A DNA stretch of 64,000 nucleotides, taken from positions 1-64,000 of the forward strand of contig NZ_DAIDJE010000025.1 in the NCBI RefSeq assembly GCF_027451485.1, in the 5' to 3' direction. Below are positions 8,612 through 17,693 of the stretch, in pieces; the stretch's first letter is position 1, and every line of letters begins with the position of its first letter. A model generated the notes under the pieces. It ran no database searches. It saw only the letters and a list, made by a program, of their open reading frames with translations, and was not told the origin of the DNA. Both the position numbers and the translations under genes were made by a program. The DNA is from Bradyrhizobium sp. (GTDB lineage: Bacteria > Pseudomonadota > Alphaproteobacteria > Rhizobiales > Xanthobacteraceae).

Positions 8612-9424
8612 ATGGACGATCGCGTGCAGGTGACGATAACGGAAGGCGTTGCGGACGTCCGCCTGGTTCGCCCGGATAAGATGAATGCGCTGGATGCCGC
8701 GATGTTCGAGGCGCTTGTCGCAACCGCAACAAGGCTCGCCAGCGAGAAGCGCCTCCGCGCGGTAGTATTGTCCGGCGAAGGCCGCGCATTCTGCGCCGGC
8801 CTCGATATGGGCCGTTTCGCCGCGATGAAAGAGAAGGGCGGCAACGGCATTGCCGGTGGCGAAGCGCGCGATCTCACCAGGCGCACGCACGGTATCGCCA
8901 ATTTCCCGCAAATGGCGGTTTGGGGCTGGCGGCAGCTCCCGGTGCCCGTGATCGCCGCGATTCATGGGGTCGCATTCGGCGGCGGTTTTCAACTCGCGCT
9001 CGGGGCCGACATGCGATTTGTGAGCCTTGATGCGCGCATGTCGATCATGGAGATCAAATGGGGCCTGGTGCCGGATATGGCGGGAACGCCGATCCTCGCA
9101 AGTCTCGTGCGCGACGACATTCTGCGCGAGCTGACGTACACGGGCCGGATTTTTTCCGCGCAGGAGGCCTTAACTTATGGCCTGGCGACCAGAATATGCG
9201 ACGATCCTCGCGCAGCCGCATTGGAGTTTGCGCGCGAGATCGCTGCCAAGAGCCCCGATGCAATCCGGGCTGCCAAGCGGATGCTCAACAAGCTGTCGGT
9301 CGATCCGGCGCCCGCGCTTCTGGCAGAATCCGTCGAACAGCAGAAGCTGCTCGGCAGTCCCAACCAGCTCGAGGCCGTGCGCGCCAATATCGACAAGCGT
9401 GCCCCGCATTTTGTCGATTCCTGA
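8612..9424 (+). CDS. Enoyl-CoA hydratase (crotonase family)
   Basis: A 270-aa crotonase with oxyanion-hole blocks GEGRAFCAGLDM and HGVAFGGGFQLALGADMR, plus EIKWGLVPDMAGT. The stretch between the two blocks is longer than in FadB-type hydratases, and the classical Glu pair is not both present (MEIKWGLVPD carries acidic residues nearby), so hydratase versus isomerase is open. Start: AGGAGGG ends at 8604, leaving 1 nt to an ATG at 8606 but 7 nt to the ATG at 8612, so 8612 is preferred. It is divergently transcribed from the DECR-like gene across about 95 nt. Confidence 0.85.
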   Translation: MDDRVQVTITEGVADVRLVRPDKMNALDAAMFEALVATATRLASEKRLRAVVLSGEGRAFCAGLDMGRFAAMKEKGGNGIAGGEARDLTRRTHGIANFPQMAVWGWRQLPVPVIAAIHGVAFGGGFQLALGADMRFVSLDARMSIMEIKWGLVPDMAGTPILASLVRDDILRELTYTGRIFSAQEALTYGLATRICDDPRAAALEFAREIAAKSPDAIRAAKRMLNKLSVDPAPALLAESVEQQKLLGSPNQLEAVRANIDKRAPHFVDS

Positions 9425-9553
9425 GGCTCACCGGGCTCTCGACGCACAATCAGCGGCAACTTTTGCAAAGGCAGCCCGCTCGTTTCTTGACCTTGCGCTG
9501 CGGTGCAAAAATTGCGACTCAAGGATTGCCGGCCACTCTGGAGCATTTTCGCG

Positions 9554-12349
9554 ATGTCATCCCAGACCATGCTTTCTGAACCGGGGCTGGAATCCGTTTA
9601 CGGCGAGGAAGCCGCCGCGCTCGAAGAGGACGTCCGGTTGCGGAATGATATTCGTCTGCTCGGGCGCATCCTGGGCGACACCGTCCGCGATCAGGAGGGC
9701 GCTGACGTTTTCGACTTGGTCGAACGTATCAGGCAGACCTCGATCCGGTTTCACCGCGGCGACGACAAGGCGGCGCGGCGGGAACTCGAACTCATCCTCG
9801 ACAGCATGTCGATCAGCCAGACGCTGCTTATCGTGCGCGCCTTCAGCTATTTCTCGCATCTTGCCAACATTGCCGAAGATCAGAACAACATCCGCCGGAT
9901 GCGCGCGAGTTCCAAGGCTGGCGAGGCGCCGCGGCCGGAAACGCTGGCGCGGACCTTGCTGCATGCCCGGGCCGCCGGCTTCAGCGCGGCGAGCCTGCGC
10001 GAGTTCTTTGCCTCGGCGCTCGTCAGTCCGGTGCTGACGGCGCATCCCACCGAAGTCCGCCGGAAGAGCACCATCGATCGCGAAATGGAGATTGCCGCCG
10101 TGCTGGACCGGCGGGAGCGGGTGCAGTTGACGCCGGAGGAACTGGTCGCCAGCGACGAGCAGTTGCGCCGCGCGGTATTGACGTTATGGCAAACCAACCT
10201 GTTACGCCGGACCCGGCTGACCGTGCTCGACGAAGTCGCCAACGGCCTGTCGTTTTACGATTACACTTTCCTGAACGAAGTGCCGCGGCTGCATTCCCGG
10301 CTCGAAGACCGTCTCAACGAGGGCGGTGGCACGCAAGGCGAACTTGCATCTTTCCTCAAGATGGGAAGCTGGATCGGCGGCGACCGTGACGGCAATCCTT
10401 ACGTGACGGCCGATGTGATGCGCGGCACGCTGAAGATGCAATCGAGCCGTGTGCTTCGCTTCTACCTCGATGAGTTGCATGTGCTTGGTTCCGAACTGTC
10501 GCTGGCCGCGCATCTCGCTGACATTTCAAAGGACCTGCGGGCGCTGGCCGAGCGTTCGCCCGACAGGTCGCCGCATCGAAGCGGCGAGCCTTACCGCCTT
10601 GCGGTCTCCGGCATCTTTGCGAGGCTCACCGCGACGGCGGCGCGACTCGAGGTCGAGACGACCCGCGCGGCGGTCGGCGAAGCCGCGGCTTACGCCAACG
10701 CCGCCGAATTCAAGGCCGACCTCGATATTCTCGATCGCTCGCTGACGATGAACAATTCGCGCGTGATCGCGCGCGGCCGGCTGCGGCACTTGCGGCGTGC
10801 CGTTGACTGCTTCGGCTTTCATCTCGCCAGCCTCGACATACGGCAGAACTCGGCCGTTCACGAACGAACGATCGCCGAATTGATCGATGCGGCGATGCCC
10901 GGGAAGTCTTATCTCGCCATGAGCGAAGAGGCGCGAATCGCTCTCCTGACCGGCGAACTGCGCAATGCCCGGCCGCTGACCTCGGCATTCGTCAAATACA
11001 GCGAAGAGACGATGGGCGAACTCGCGGTGTTCCGAGCGGCCGCCGAAGTTCATGCCAAATATGGCGCGCAAGCAATCCCCCAATGCATCATCTCGATGTG
11101 CAAGGGAGTTTCCGACCTCCTGGAAGTCGCAGTGCTGCTGAAGGAAGTCGGCCTGGTCGGCCCTTCCGGCCGCAGCGCGATCAATATCGTGCCGTTGTTC
11201 GAGACCATCGAGGACTTGCAAAACTCGGCCCGGATCATGGATCGCATCCTCTCGATGCACGACTACCGGAAGCTGGTGGACAGCCGTGGCTCGGTGCAGG
11301 AAGTGATGCTCGGTTATTCCGACAGCAACAAGGACGGCGGCTTCGTCACCTCGGGCTGGGAACTTTACAAGGCCGAGATCGGTCTCGTCGACGTGTTCGA
11401 TCGGCACCATGTGCGGCTCCGCCTGTTCCATGGCCGCGGCGGATCGGTCGGGCGGGGTGGAGGGCCGAGCTATGATGCGATCATCGCGCAGCCGGGCGGC
11501 GCTGTGAATGGTCAGATCCGGATCACCGAGCAGGGAGAAATCATCTTCAGCAAATACGCCAACGCCGAGGTCGGGCTCGATAATCTCGAAATCCTGGCCG
11601 CGGCGACGCTGGAGGCGAGCCTGTTGCATCCGAGGCAAAGCGCGCCGCGCGCTGAGTATCTGGAAGCCATGGAACGGTTGTCGGCCCATGCCTTCAAAGC
11701 CTATCGCGGACTGGTCTACGAGACCGAGGGTTTTGCCGATTATTTCTGGGCGTCCACCGTCATCACCGAGATCGCGACCCTGAACATCGGCAGCCGGCCG
11801 GCGTCCCGCAAGAAGACCCGGGCCATCGAGGATCTTCGTGCCATCCCCTGGGTGTTCAGCTGGGCGCAGTGTCGGCTGATGCTTCCGGGATGGTATGGGT
11901 TTGGCAGCGCGGTAGAGGCCTGGGTGAAGGAAAATCCCGATACCGGCATGGCCTTCCTGAAAGAGCTTTACCGCGAGTGGCCGTTCTTCCGTATGCTGTT
12001 GTCCAACATGGACATGGTGCTGGCCAAAAGCTCGATCGCGATCGCCTCACGCTATGCGGAACTGGTGCCCGACGTTGTGCTTCGCGAAAAGATTTTCGAG
12101 CGCATCCGGCGCGAATGGAAAAGTTCGATCGACGCATTGCTGGAGATCATGGGGCAGACCCGGCTGCTCGAAAGCAACCCGCTGCTCGAACGCTCCATCC
12201 GCCACCGCTTTCCCTATGTCGATCCGTTGAACCACGTTCAGGTCGAACTCTTGAAGGAACACCGCGCGCAGAACATCGACGAGCAGGTGCTGCGCGGGAT
12301 TCAGATCACCATCAACGGAATTTCCGCCGGCCTGCGCAACAGCGGCTAG
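9554..12349 (+). CDS. ppc: Phosphoenolpyruvate carboxylase
   Basis: Cytoplasmic anaplerotic enzyme joining PEP and bicarbonate to oxaloacetate. At 931 aa it has the usual length. Signature blocks: [12 protein letters not shown] with the catalytic His near residue 164, [10 protein letters not shown] near 586, the Gly-rich loop [14 protein letters not shown] near 625, and a C-terminal LRNSG corresponding to the conserved QNTG end. The start at 9554 gives the typical N-terminus; the longer open frame adds 17 residues without family support. It stands alone, 129 nt after a crotonase, and ends 7 nt from a convergent SMP-30 gene. Confidence 0.97.
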   Translation: MSSQTMLSEPGLESVYGEEAAALEEDVRLRNDIRLLGRILGDTVRDQEGADVFDLVERIRQTSIRFHRGDDKAARRELELILDSMSISQTLLIVRAFSYFSHLANIAEDQNNIRRMRASSKAGEAPRPETLARTLLHARAAGFSAASLREFFASALVSPVLTAHPTEVRRKSTIDREMEIAAVLDRRERVQLTPEELVASDEQLRRAVLTLWQTNLLRRTRLTVLDEVANGLSFYDYTFLNEVPRLHSRLEDRLNEGGGTQGELASFLKMGSWIGGDRDGNPYVTADVMRGTLKMQSSRVLRFYLDELHVLGSELSLAAHLADISKDLRALAERSPDRSPHRSGEPYRLAVSGIFARLTATAARLEVETTRAAVGEAAAYANAAEFKADLDILDRSLTMNNSRVIARGRLRHLRRAVDCFGFHLASLDIRQNSAVHERTIAELIDAAMPGKSYLAMSEEARIALLTGELRNARPLTSAFVKYSEETMGELAVFRAAAEVHAKYGAQAIPQCIISMCKGVSDLLEVAVLLKEVGLVGPSGRSAINIVPLFETIEDLQNSARIMDRILSMHDYRKLVDSRGSVQEVMLGYSDSNKDGGFVTSGWELYKAEIGLVDVFDRHHVRLRLFHGRGGSVGRGGGPSYDAIIAQPGGAVNGQIRITEQGEIIFSKYANAEVGLDNLEILAAATLEASLLHPRQSAPRAEYLEAMERLSAHAFKAYRGLVYETEGFADYFWASTVITEIATLNIGSRPASRKKTRAIEDLRAIPWVFSWAQCRLMLPGWYGFGSAVEAWVKENPDTGMAFLKELYREWPFFRMLLSNMDMVLAKSSIAIASRYAELVPDVVLREKIFERIRREWKSSIDALLEIMGQTRLLESNPLLERSIRHRFPYVDPLNHVQVELLKEHRAQNIDEQVLRGIQITINGISAGLRNSG

Positions 12350-12356
12350 ATAGTCC

Positions 12357-13427
12357 TCAGCAATTATGCGCGCCCTGGGTTTCGACGTAGACCGCATAAA
12401 GCGACTGGCTAGCGGTCATGAAAAGACGGTTTCGCTTCTTGCCGCCAAAGCAGAGATTGGCGCAGCATTCCGGCAAGCAGATTTGACCGATTCGTTGGCC
12501 GTCGTCGGGCGCGAAGACCTGCACGCCGTCATAGCCTTCGCCGACCCAGCCGGCGCCGACCCAGATATTGCCTTCGGTATCCACCCGCAGGCCGTCCGGG
12601 AAGCCCGACCGGTCGCCCATCGCCATATCGATCAATGGGCGCGGATTTGAGAGCTTGTCGCCGTCGAGATCGTACTGCCAGACGACGTTCCTTGCTTGCG
12701 GGTAATGGGTGATCCCGCTGTCGCAGATATAGACCTTGCTGTAATCGGGACTAAAGGCGATGCCGTTCGGCTTGAACGGCTCGTCGGCGACTTTCCTGAT
12801 CTCGCCGGTCCGCGCATCGACCCGGTAGACCGATTCCTTCTGATAGGGTTGGACCGAGCCGTTGGGGGAGCGCTGTCCTTCGTAGAGCACGATCGCGCCA
12901 TAGCCGGGATCGGTGAACCAGATCGATCCATCATTGGGATGGACGACGACATCGTTGGGTCCATTCAGCGGCTTGCCATTAGCCTGGTCGGCCAGCACCG
13001 TGGCGGTGCCGTTGTGCTCGAAACGAACCACGCGGGTTCGTTCGCAGGTGATCTGCCGTCCCTGAAAATCGAATGTGTTGCCATTGGCTTCGTTGGTGGG
13101 CTTCCGGAAATCCTCGGAGATGTATCCAGCGCCATCTTCAAGATAGCGGAGCTGCCGGTTATTCGGAATATCGCTCCAGACGAGATACTGGCCCTGCGCA
13201 TTCCAGGCCGGTCCCTCGGCCCAGAGGCAGCCGGTATAGAGCCGCTTGATGGCAGTGTTGCCAACCTTCGCCCTGAAGCGCTTGGGATCGATGACGATGA
13301 TGTCCGGATCGGGATAGCGCTGGGGCGGGGCGTCGGGACCGAAGTCACGTGCGGGCCTGTGAGTGCCGCGACGAATTACCCCGTGGGTCCCCTCGTCCTG
13401 ATGAGGGAGCCGCAACCCGTTTGTCAT
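12357..13427 (-). CDS. SMP-30/gluconolactonase family protein, cytoplasmic
   Basis: A 356-aa six-bladed beta-propeller lactonase of the SMP-30/gluconolactonase/LRE family. The metal-site blocks are visible: AEGPAW with the Glu, GPNDVVVHPNDGSIWFTDPG, and KPNGIAFSPD with Asn and Asp ligands. Members hydrolyse sugar-acid or other lactones using Ca or Zn. No signal peptide. It is a clear homologue of the next gene upstream (shared PNNR, NGNT and TCE blocks) but lacks its Tat leader, so the pair may act on one lactone in two compartments. Starts with an excellent GGAGG site that can be masked by leader sequence. A lactone could come from the nearby Baeyer-Villiger enzyme, but this is only an inference. 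Confidence 0.85.
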   Translation of the reverse strand: MTNGLRLPHQDEGTHGVIRRGTHRPARDFGPDAPPQRYPDPDIIVIDPKRFRAKVGNTAIKRLYTGCLWAEGPAWNAQGQYLVWSDIPNNRQLRYLEDGAGYISEDFRKPTNEANGNTFDFQGRQITCERTRVVRFEHNGTATVLADQANGKPLNGPNDVVVHPNDGSIWFTDPGYGAIVLYEGQRSPNGSVQPYQKESVYRVDARTGEIRKVADEPFKPNGIAFSPDYSKVYICDSGITHYPQARNVVWQYDLDGDKLSNPRPLIDMAMGDRSGFPDGLRVDTEGNIWVGAGWVGEGYDGVQVFAPDDGQRIGQICLPECCANLCFGGKKRNRLFMTASQSLYAVYVETQGAHNC

Positions 13428-13431
13428 ATTT

Positions 13432-13503
13432 CCTCCGGACGGTTCTTGACGCGGTCGCTACATAGCGTTCGGGACGCGGTGCGGCGTCCCGAACGTCCGG
13501 AGG
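13432..13503 (-). promoter_or_regulatory. Possible three-way-junction RNA masking the SMP-30 ribosome site
   Basis: Reading the minus-strand leader 5' to 3': CCTCCGGACG (13503-13494), a hairpin with arms TTCGGGACGC and GCGTCCCGAA around a 6-nt loop (13493-13468), a small hairpin CGCTA/TAGCG (13467-13456), then CGTCCGGAGG (13441-13432). The outer arms are perfect 10-nt complements and the 3' arm contains the Shine-Dalgarno GGAGG, 4 nt before the start codon. The central hairpin can extend to 12 bp only by taking 2 bp from the outer stem, so two folds compete. Sequence is direct; a switch or thermosensor role is inferred. Confidence 0.5.
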
Positions 13504-13608
13504 CTATCGCCAAGAGCGCTCCTCAGCAAATTTGGGCGCTTGGCGTTTCCGCAAGGAGCGCACACCACGCGAGAGACGCGCGGCCGCTCTTGGTGGATGA
13601 AGCACCAA

Positions 13609-14754
13609 TCACGGCTTCATGGCGCCTTTTGCGCTGGTGTACAGCGCATAGAGCGATGTCGAGCCGCAGATGTAGAGCCTGTTTCGCTGCTGGCCGCCGA
13701 AGGTCAAATTGGCCACGGTCTCCGGTATATGAATCTTGCCGATCAGGTGACCTTCGGGATTGTAGCAGCGAACGCCATCCTCCTTGGGGTCCCCCCAACC
13801 CATGGAGCACCAGACATTCCCATCGGTGTCGCAGCGCATCCCGTCGGTGAAGCCAGGCGCGAAGTCTTTGGCGAAGACCTTGCTGTTCGACAATTTGCCG
13901 GCCTCGATATCGACGTCGAACACACGGATCCATGCCGGATTGCCCTCACCCTCGGTGAGGCCGGTGTCGATCACATAGAGCTTCTTCTCGTCGGGCGAGA
14001 ACGCAATACCATTGGGCATCACGAAATCGTCGGCAACGACCCTGATGTCGCCGGATTTTGGATCGACCCGGAAGACGTTTCGCTTGGCCTGTTCGAACGG
14101 CTCCTTGAGCCCCTCATAGTCGCCCTTGATGCCGTAGCCCGGATCCGTGAACCAGATCGTTCCGTTGGAAGCGACCGCGATGTCGTTCGGCGCGTTGAGC
14201 TTCTTGCCCTGGTACTTGTCGGCGATAACGGTGATCGAGCCGTCAAGCTCGGTCCGCGTGACGCGTCGACCGCTGTGTTCGCAAGTGAGAAGGCGCCCCT
14301 CCCGATCGATGGTGTTGCCGTTGGAGTTCATTGACGGCTGTCGGTAAACGCTCAAGTGACCATCATCTTCGCTGTAGCGCATGATGCGATTGTTGGGAAT
14401 GTCGCTGAACAGCAGGTAGCGGCCGGCAGGAAAGTAGACCGGCCCCTCGGCCCAGCGGAAGCCGGTCGCCACGCGTTCGACCGCGCCGGTCCCGGCGCTG
14501 CCCTTGAAACTCTTGTCCAGCGATTCGATGTGCGCATCGGGGTAGCGCGTGCCGGGCAGTGGCCCCAAAGGCAAAGGTTGGGTGTCCCGGAGCCGAACTC
14601 CCGTTTCGCCCAACGGCCGCTCGGTCTCTGCAGAGGCCGTAGTCACGGTTACGGCCGTTGCGGCGAGAGCCGCGGCTCCCTTCATCAGCTTGCGCCGATC
14701 TAAGCCACGAAGGGCGTCATCAACTGAACGTTCTCCACGCAGGGTATTCGTCAT
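13609..14754 (-). CDS. SMP-30/gluconolactonase family protein, Tat-exported
   Basis: A 381-aa SMP-30 beta-propeller lactonase paralogous to the gene 181 nt downstream. The N-terminus holds a twin-arginine signal (DRRKLMKG then a hydrophobic stretch ending ASA), so it is probably exported folded to the periplasm. Catalytic blocks: AEGPVYF, NAPNDIAVASNGTIWFTDPG, MPNGIAFSPDEKK and FTDGMRCDTDGN. The start at 14754 gives the Tat leader directly after a GGGAGG ribosome site; the open frame runs 40 codons further but through the leader hairpin. Probably hydrolyses an unknown lactone outside the cytoplasm. Confidence 0.85.
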   Translation of the reverse strand: MTNTLRGERSVDDALRGLDRRKLMKGAAALAATAVTVTTASAETERPLGETGVRLRDTQPLPLGPLPGTRYPDAHIESLDKSFKGSAGTGAVERVATGFRWAEGPVYFPAGRYLLFSDIPNNRIMRYSEDDGHLSVYRQPSMNSNGNTIDREGRLLTCEHSGRRVTRTELDGSITVIADKYQGKKLNAPNDIAVASNGTIWFTDPGYGIKGDYEGLKEPFEQAKRNVFRVDPKSGDIRVVADDFVMPNGIAFSPDEKKLYVIDTGLTEGEGNPAWIRVFDVDIEAGKLSNSKVFAKDFAPGFTDGMRCDTDGNVWCSMGWGDPKEDGVRCYNPEGHLIGKIHIPETVANLTFGGQQRNRLYICGSTSLYALYTSAKGAMKP

Positions 14755-14789
14755 GGTCGCCTCCCTTGATTTTTTGTTGGGAGGAGACC
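14755..14789 (-). promoter_or_regulatory. Leader hairpin covering the Tat SMP-30 ribosome site
   Basis: In the minus-strand mRNA, GGTC-T-CCTCCC (14789-14779) pairs with GGGAGG-C-GACC (14765-14755): 10 pairs with one U-C mismatch around a 13-nt A-rich loop, directly before the start codon. The Shine-Dalgarno GGGAGG lies wholly within the stem. The layout matches the ligase leader at 7547-7578. Confidence 0.5.
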
Positions 14790-14899
14790 ATCCGCCGACA
14801 TTTCGGCATAAAGCGGGCGGTTCCTTGTAAAACAACCGAGGATGGGAAAAGGGCGAAGCTGAATCAGTTTCCAACTCGCGGGGATGCCTTATGTTCCCG

Positions 14900-15814
14900 T
14901 CAGATCGCGTCCCAGCTAAAAATGTCTGCCGACCGGTCGAGTTTATAGAATGAGGATTTCAGCGCCGGCATGCCGTGTTCGGCGAGGCTTTCCACTGTCC
15001 AGCCTTCGCCGCGATGAACTGAGCGGAGCGGGCGCGACTGGCTCATGAGGAAAATCTCGTTCATGCGTACGGCAAAGATCTGGCCGGTGACATCCCTGGC
15101 GCCGTCGCCGAGCAGGTAGGCGACGATCGGTGCGATCTTTTCGGGACCCATCTGCTGGATCTTCGCCACGCGGGCCTTCTCCGCCTCGGTTTCGGTGGGA
15201 ATCGTGCCGATCAAGCGGCTCCAGGCGAATGGCGATACGCAATTCGAGCGCACGTTGAAGCGGTTCATATCGAGCGCGATCGACTTGGAGAGACCGACGA
15301 TGCCGAGTTTCGCAGCGGCATAGTTTGCCTGGCCGAAATTACCGACGAGGCCCGACGTCGAGGTGAAGTGGACGAACGATCCGCTCTCCTGCTCCCGAAA
15401 CAGCCGCGCTGCAGCATGGGAGACATAGAAGGAGCCCATCAGATGCACCTTGATGACGGACTCGAACGCATCGATGCTCATGCGGTGGAAGATGGCATCA
15501 CGCAGGATACCGGCGTTGTTGACGACGCCATCGAGCTTGCCGAAATGATCGACCGCGGCCTTGACGATGCGGCTCGCCGGAACGGCTTCTGCGACGGTTT
15601 CGAAATTGGCGACTGCCGTGCCGCCGCGTTTTTTGATTTCCTCGACGACTTCTTCGGCCGGCGCCGCGCTCGAGCCGGAACCATCTGCTGCGCCGCCGGG
15701 GTCATTCACGACGACCTTGGCGCCTTCCGACGCGCACAGCAGGGCGATTTCCCGGCCGATGCCTCGTCCCGCGCCGGTGACAATGATGGATTTGCCCTCG
15801 AGTGATTTTGTCAT
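14900..15814 (-). CDS. Short-chain dehydrogenase, (3R)-hydroxyacyl-CoA dehydrogenase-like
   Basis: A 304-aa SDR with cofactor motif TGAGRGIG, NNAGILRD, catalytic Ser in FTSTSGLVGNFG and the YAAAK pair. The NNAGILRD block and an insertion rich in Gly/Ser after VVVND are typical of the dehydrogenase domain of peroxisomal multifunctional enzyme 2 (HSD17B4/FOX2), which oxidises (3R)-hydroxyacyl-CoA. A further ~60 residues follow the SDR core, also as in that group, but there is no MaoC or SCP2 domain. The start at 15814 follows GGAAGGG. It lies downstream of the thiolase/DUF35 pair on the same strand, with a palindromic element between. Confidence 0.85.
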   Translation of the reverse strand: MTKSLEGKSIIVTGAGRGIGREIALLCASEGAKVVVNDPGGAADGSGSSAAPAEEVVEEIKKRGGTAVANFETVAEAVPASRIVKAAVDHFGKLDGVVNNAGILRDAIFHRMSIDAFESVIKVHLMGSFYVSHAAARLFREQESGSFVHFTSTSGLVGNFGQANYAAAKLGIVGLSKSIALDMNRFNVRSNCVSPFAWSRLIGTIPTETEAEKARVAKIQQMGPEKIAPIVAYLLGDGARDVTGQIFAVRMNEIFLMSQSRPLRSVHRGEGWTVESLAEHGMPALKSSFYKLDRSADIFSWDAI

Positions 15815-15853
15815 GCTGCCCTTCCGTGCTGTTCTCAGGAATTCCACGCGTCA

Positions 15854-15921
15854 TGCGCGGGCTTGTGACCTGCGCAGCCGCCTATTTTTCAGGAGATGGA
15901 TTGCCGGGGCGAGCCCGGCAA
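15854..15921. repeat. Double-hairpin intergenic palindromic repeat
   Basis: Two hairpins lie side by side: TGCGCGGG / CCTGCGCA (15854-15876, one mismatch) and TTGCCGGG / CCCGGCAA (15901-15921, perfect 8 bp, 5-nt loop). The wording GATTGCCGGG...CCCGGCAATGAC is typical of short palindromic repeats scattered between genes in Bradyrhizobium and Rhodopseudomonas. It sits just after the thiolase stop and before the SDR start, so it could partly end transcription or protect the upstream mRNA. Confidence 0.7.
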
Positions 15922-15934
15922 TGACAAAAAGGAA

Positions 15935-17074
15935 TCATCTCTCGTTGGTGAAAATGATGGTGCCCGATGCGGCGAACATGCCGCCGACGCCGTGGCAGAC
16001 CGAGATCTTGGCTCCCTGAACCTGTGCCGGGGCGATGCCGCGCATCTGCCGCACGCTCTCCTGCAGCGCATACATGCCGTACATGCCGGAGTGCATATAG
16101 CTGAGGCCGCCGCCATTGGTGTTGAGCGGCAGCTTGCCGCCGGGCCGGGTGTGACCGTCGGCGATAAATTTTCCGGTCTCTTCGTGGGGCATGAAGCCGA
16201 GATCGCCGAGCCCGTAGAGTGGCAAATGCGCAAATGCGTCGTAGATCATGAGATGATCGACGTCCTTGTGGGTGATGCCGGCTTCCTTGAAGGCGAGGGG
16301 ACCTGCCACCTTGAAAGCACGAGAGCTGTCGAAAGTCTGCATCTGGCTGACCATCGGCGTCTCCACGCTTTCGCCGGTGCCGAGAATATAGACCGGCTTT
16401 TGCGGGAAATCCTTTGCTCGCTCCGCTGAGGTCAGGATCAATGCGCCTCCGCCATCGGTGACCAGGCAGCATTGCAGGATGCGGAGCGGATAGGCGATCA
16501 TCCGCGAATTCAGGACGTCCTCGACCGTGATAGGCGCTTTCATGGTAGCGCGTGGATTTTTGGCCGCCCATTCACGCTGCACCACGGCGACCATCGCGAG
16601 CTGCTCGTGGGTGATGCCGTGGGTCTTCATGTAACGCAGCACCGGGATCGGGAAGAGGCTCGCCGGGGTCGAAACGCCGTAGGGGAGTTCGAACTGGCCG
16701 TTCAGGCTGTCCGCGCCGATCATGCGCGGCGTGCGTCCGACGTTGGACTTGCCGCTTTCGGCATGCGTGATCAGGACGGTCTTGCAGAGACCGGCCTCGA
16801 TCGCGGCAGCCGCATGGCGCACGTGCAGCATAAACGAACAGCCGCCCACCGACGTGCCGTCGACCCAGGTCGGCGTGATTCCGAGGTAATGGGCGATCTG
16901 CTGTGGGGTTTCGACGGCAGTTGCAAAGCCGTCAATGTTGGAGAGTTTGAGACCGGCGTCCGCGATCGCATTCAGCGCTGCATCGGCATGGAGCTGGATT
17001 TGCGACATGTGCGGGATCACGCCGAGCTCGGTCGTCTCCGCGGCGCCGACGACCGCAACCTGGTTCCTGCGCAT
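15935..17074 (-). CDS. SCP2-type thiolase / acyl-CoA acetyltransferase
   Basis: A 379-aa thiolase-superfamily protein. Cys79 in GGCSF aligns with the acylated Cys of thiolases, His328 in LSYMHSGMYG and Cys360-His361 in SVCHGVGG match the other two active-site blocks, so full thiolase chemistry looks possible. The gene for a DUF35 zinc-ribbon/OB protein ends 5 nt upstream of it, and thiolase-DUF35 pairs are known to work as complexes, either as thiolases or as retro-aldolases such as Ltp2-ChsH2 in steroid side-chain breakdown (those lack the Cys). Together with the downstream SDR it suggests chain shortening of a branched or polycyclic acyl-CoA. Confidence 0.85.
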   Translation of the reverse strand: MRRNQVAVVGAAETTELGVIPHMSQIQLHADAALNAIADAGLKLSNIDGFATAVETPQQIAHYLGITPTWVDGTSVGGCSFMLHVRHAAAAIEAGLCKTVLITHAESGKSNVGRTPRMIGADSLNGQFELPYGVSTPASLFPIPVLRYMKTHGITHEQLAMVAVVQREWAAKNPRATMKAPITVEDVLNSRMIAYPLRILQCCLVTDGGGALILTSAERAKDFPQKPVYILGTGESVETPMVSQMQTFDSSRAFKVAGPLAFKEAGITHKDVDHLMIYDAFAHLPLYGLGDLGFMPHEETGKFIADGHTRPGGKLPLNTNGGGLSYMHSGMYGMYALQESVRQMRGIAPAQVQGAKISVCHGVGGMFAASGTIIFTNER

Positions 17075-17079
17075 CTTGC

Positions 17080-17490
17080 TTAATCCTTCGCTGGCCGAAA
17101 CAAGGGCAGGGTCGTCACCTCGTCGAGCTTTTCAAAGGTAACCTCCAGTTTCATGTCGAGATCGAGCGCCTCCGGCGTTTGCGGGCAGTCGACGATGTTG
17201 GTCATCATGCGCGGACCTTCCTCCAGCTCCACCACCGCGATCGCATAAGGCGGGGTGAACCCGGGGACCGGCCGATGATGAATAACGTAGCTGTAAAGCG
17301 TGGCCTTGCCGCTCGCCTTGAAGATGCTGACCTTGCGCGAGCCGCAGGCGGGACAGAACGGGCGGGGCGGGAAGTACGCCTTGGCGCAGGCGTCGCAGCG
17401 TTGGAGCCGGAGCTCTCCGGCTCGCGCGCCGTCCCAGAAATGCTGCGTCTCGGGTGTCGCCTTCGGTCGCGCGCGGGCCGGCTCGGCCAT
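17080..17490 (-). CDS. DUF35 zinc-ribbon / OB-fold acyl-CoA-associated protein
   Basis: A 136-aa protein with an N-terminal rubredoxin-like zinc ribbon (Cys32, Cys35, Cys46, Cys49 in CDAC and CPAC) followed by an OB-fold (residues about 55-130). This DUF35 architecture partners SCP2-type thiolases and aldolases and helps bind the CoA moiety. It is first in a minus-strand group with the thiolase (5-nt gap) and SDR, with GGGGAG before its start. Its promoter must lie in 17491-17617, divergent from the ABC transporter operon. Confidence 0.9.
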   Translation of the reverse strand: MAEPARARPKATPETQHFWDGARAGELRLQRCDACAKAYFPPRPFCPACGSRKVSIFKASGKATLYSYVIHHRPVPGFTPPYAIAVVELEEGPRMMTNIVDCPQTPEALDLDMKLEVTFEKLDEVTTLPLFRPAKD

Positions 17491-17617
17491 ATCGTTCTCC
17501 CCTTGAAAGGCCGCCTTGGCCCCGGCTGTTTTGATCGTTGATGCGACAATGAACCGCGCGCCGTCAACGGTCCAGTCAGCAGGCCCATGGGCTTCCTTTT
17601 TCTAATATTTTTTGCCT

Positions 17618-17654
17618 AGCCCGGGGTGCTTGTATACTAACAAGCGGCCGGGCT
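17618..17654. promoter_or_regulatory. 37-bp interrupted palindrome before the ABC/AtuA operon
   Basis: The sequence reads AGCCCGG, 3 nt, GCTTGT, 6-nt centre ATACTA, ACAAGC, 2 nt, CCGGGCT: 13 paired positions in two blocks, nearly symmetrical. The core CTTGTATACTAACAAG resembles GntR-type operators with TTGTATAC half-sites. It ends 39 nt before the binding-protein ATG, so it could be an operator or, once transcribed, a hairpin in the leader. No regulator gene lies in the adjacent operon. Confidence 0.5.
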
Positions 17655-17693
17655 ATGGTTCGGTGGAACCATGAGAAGAGCTGGGAGGAAGTG

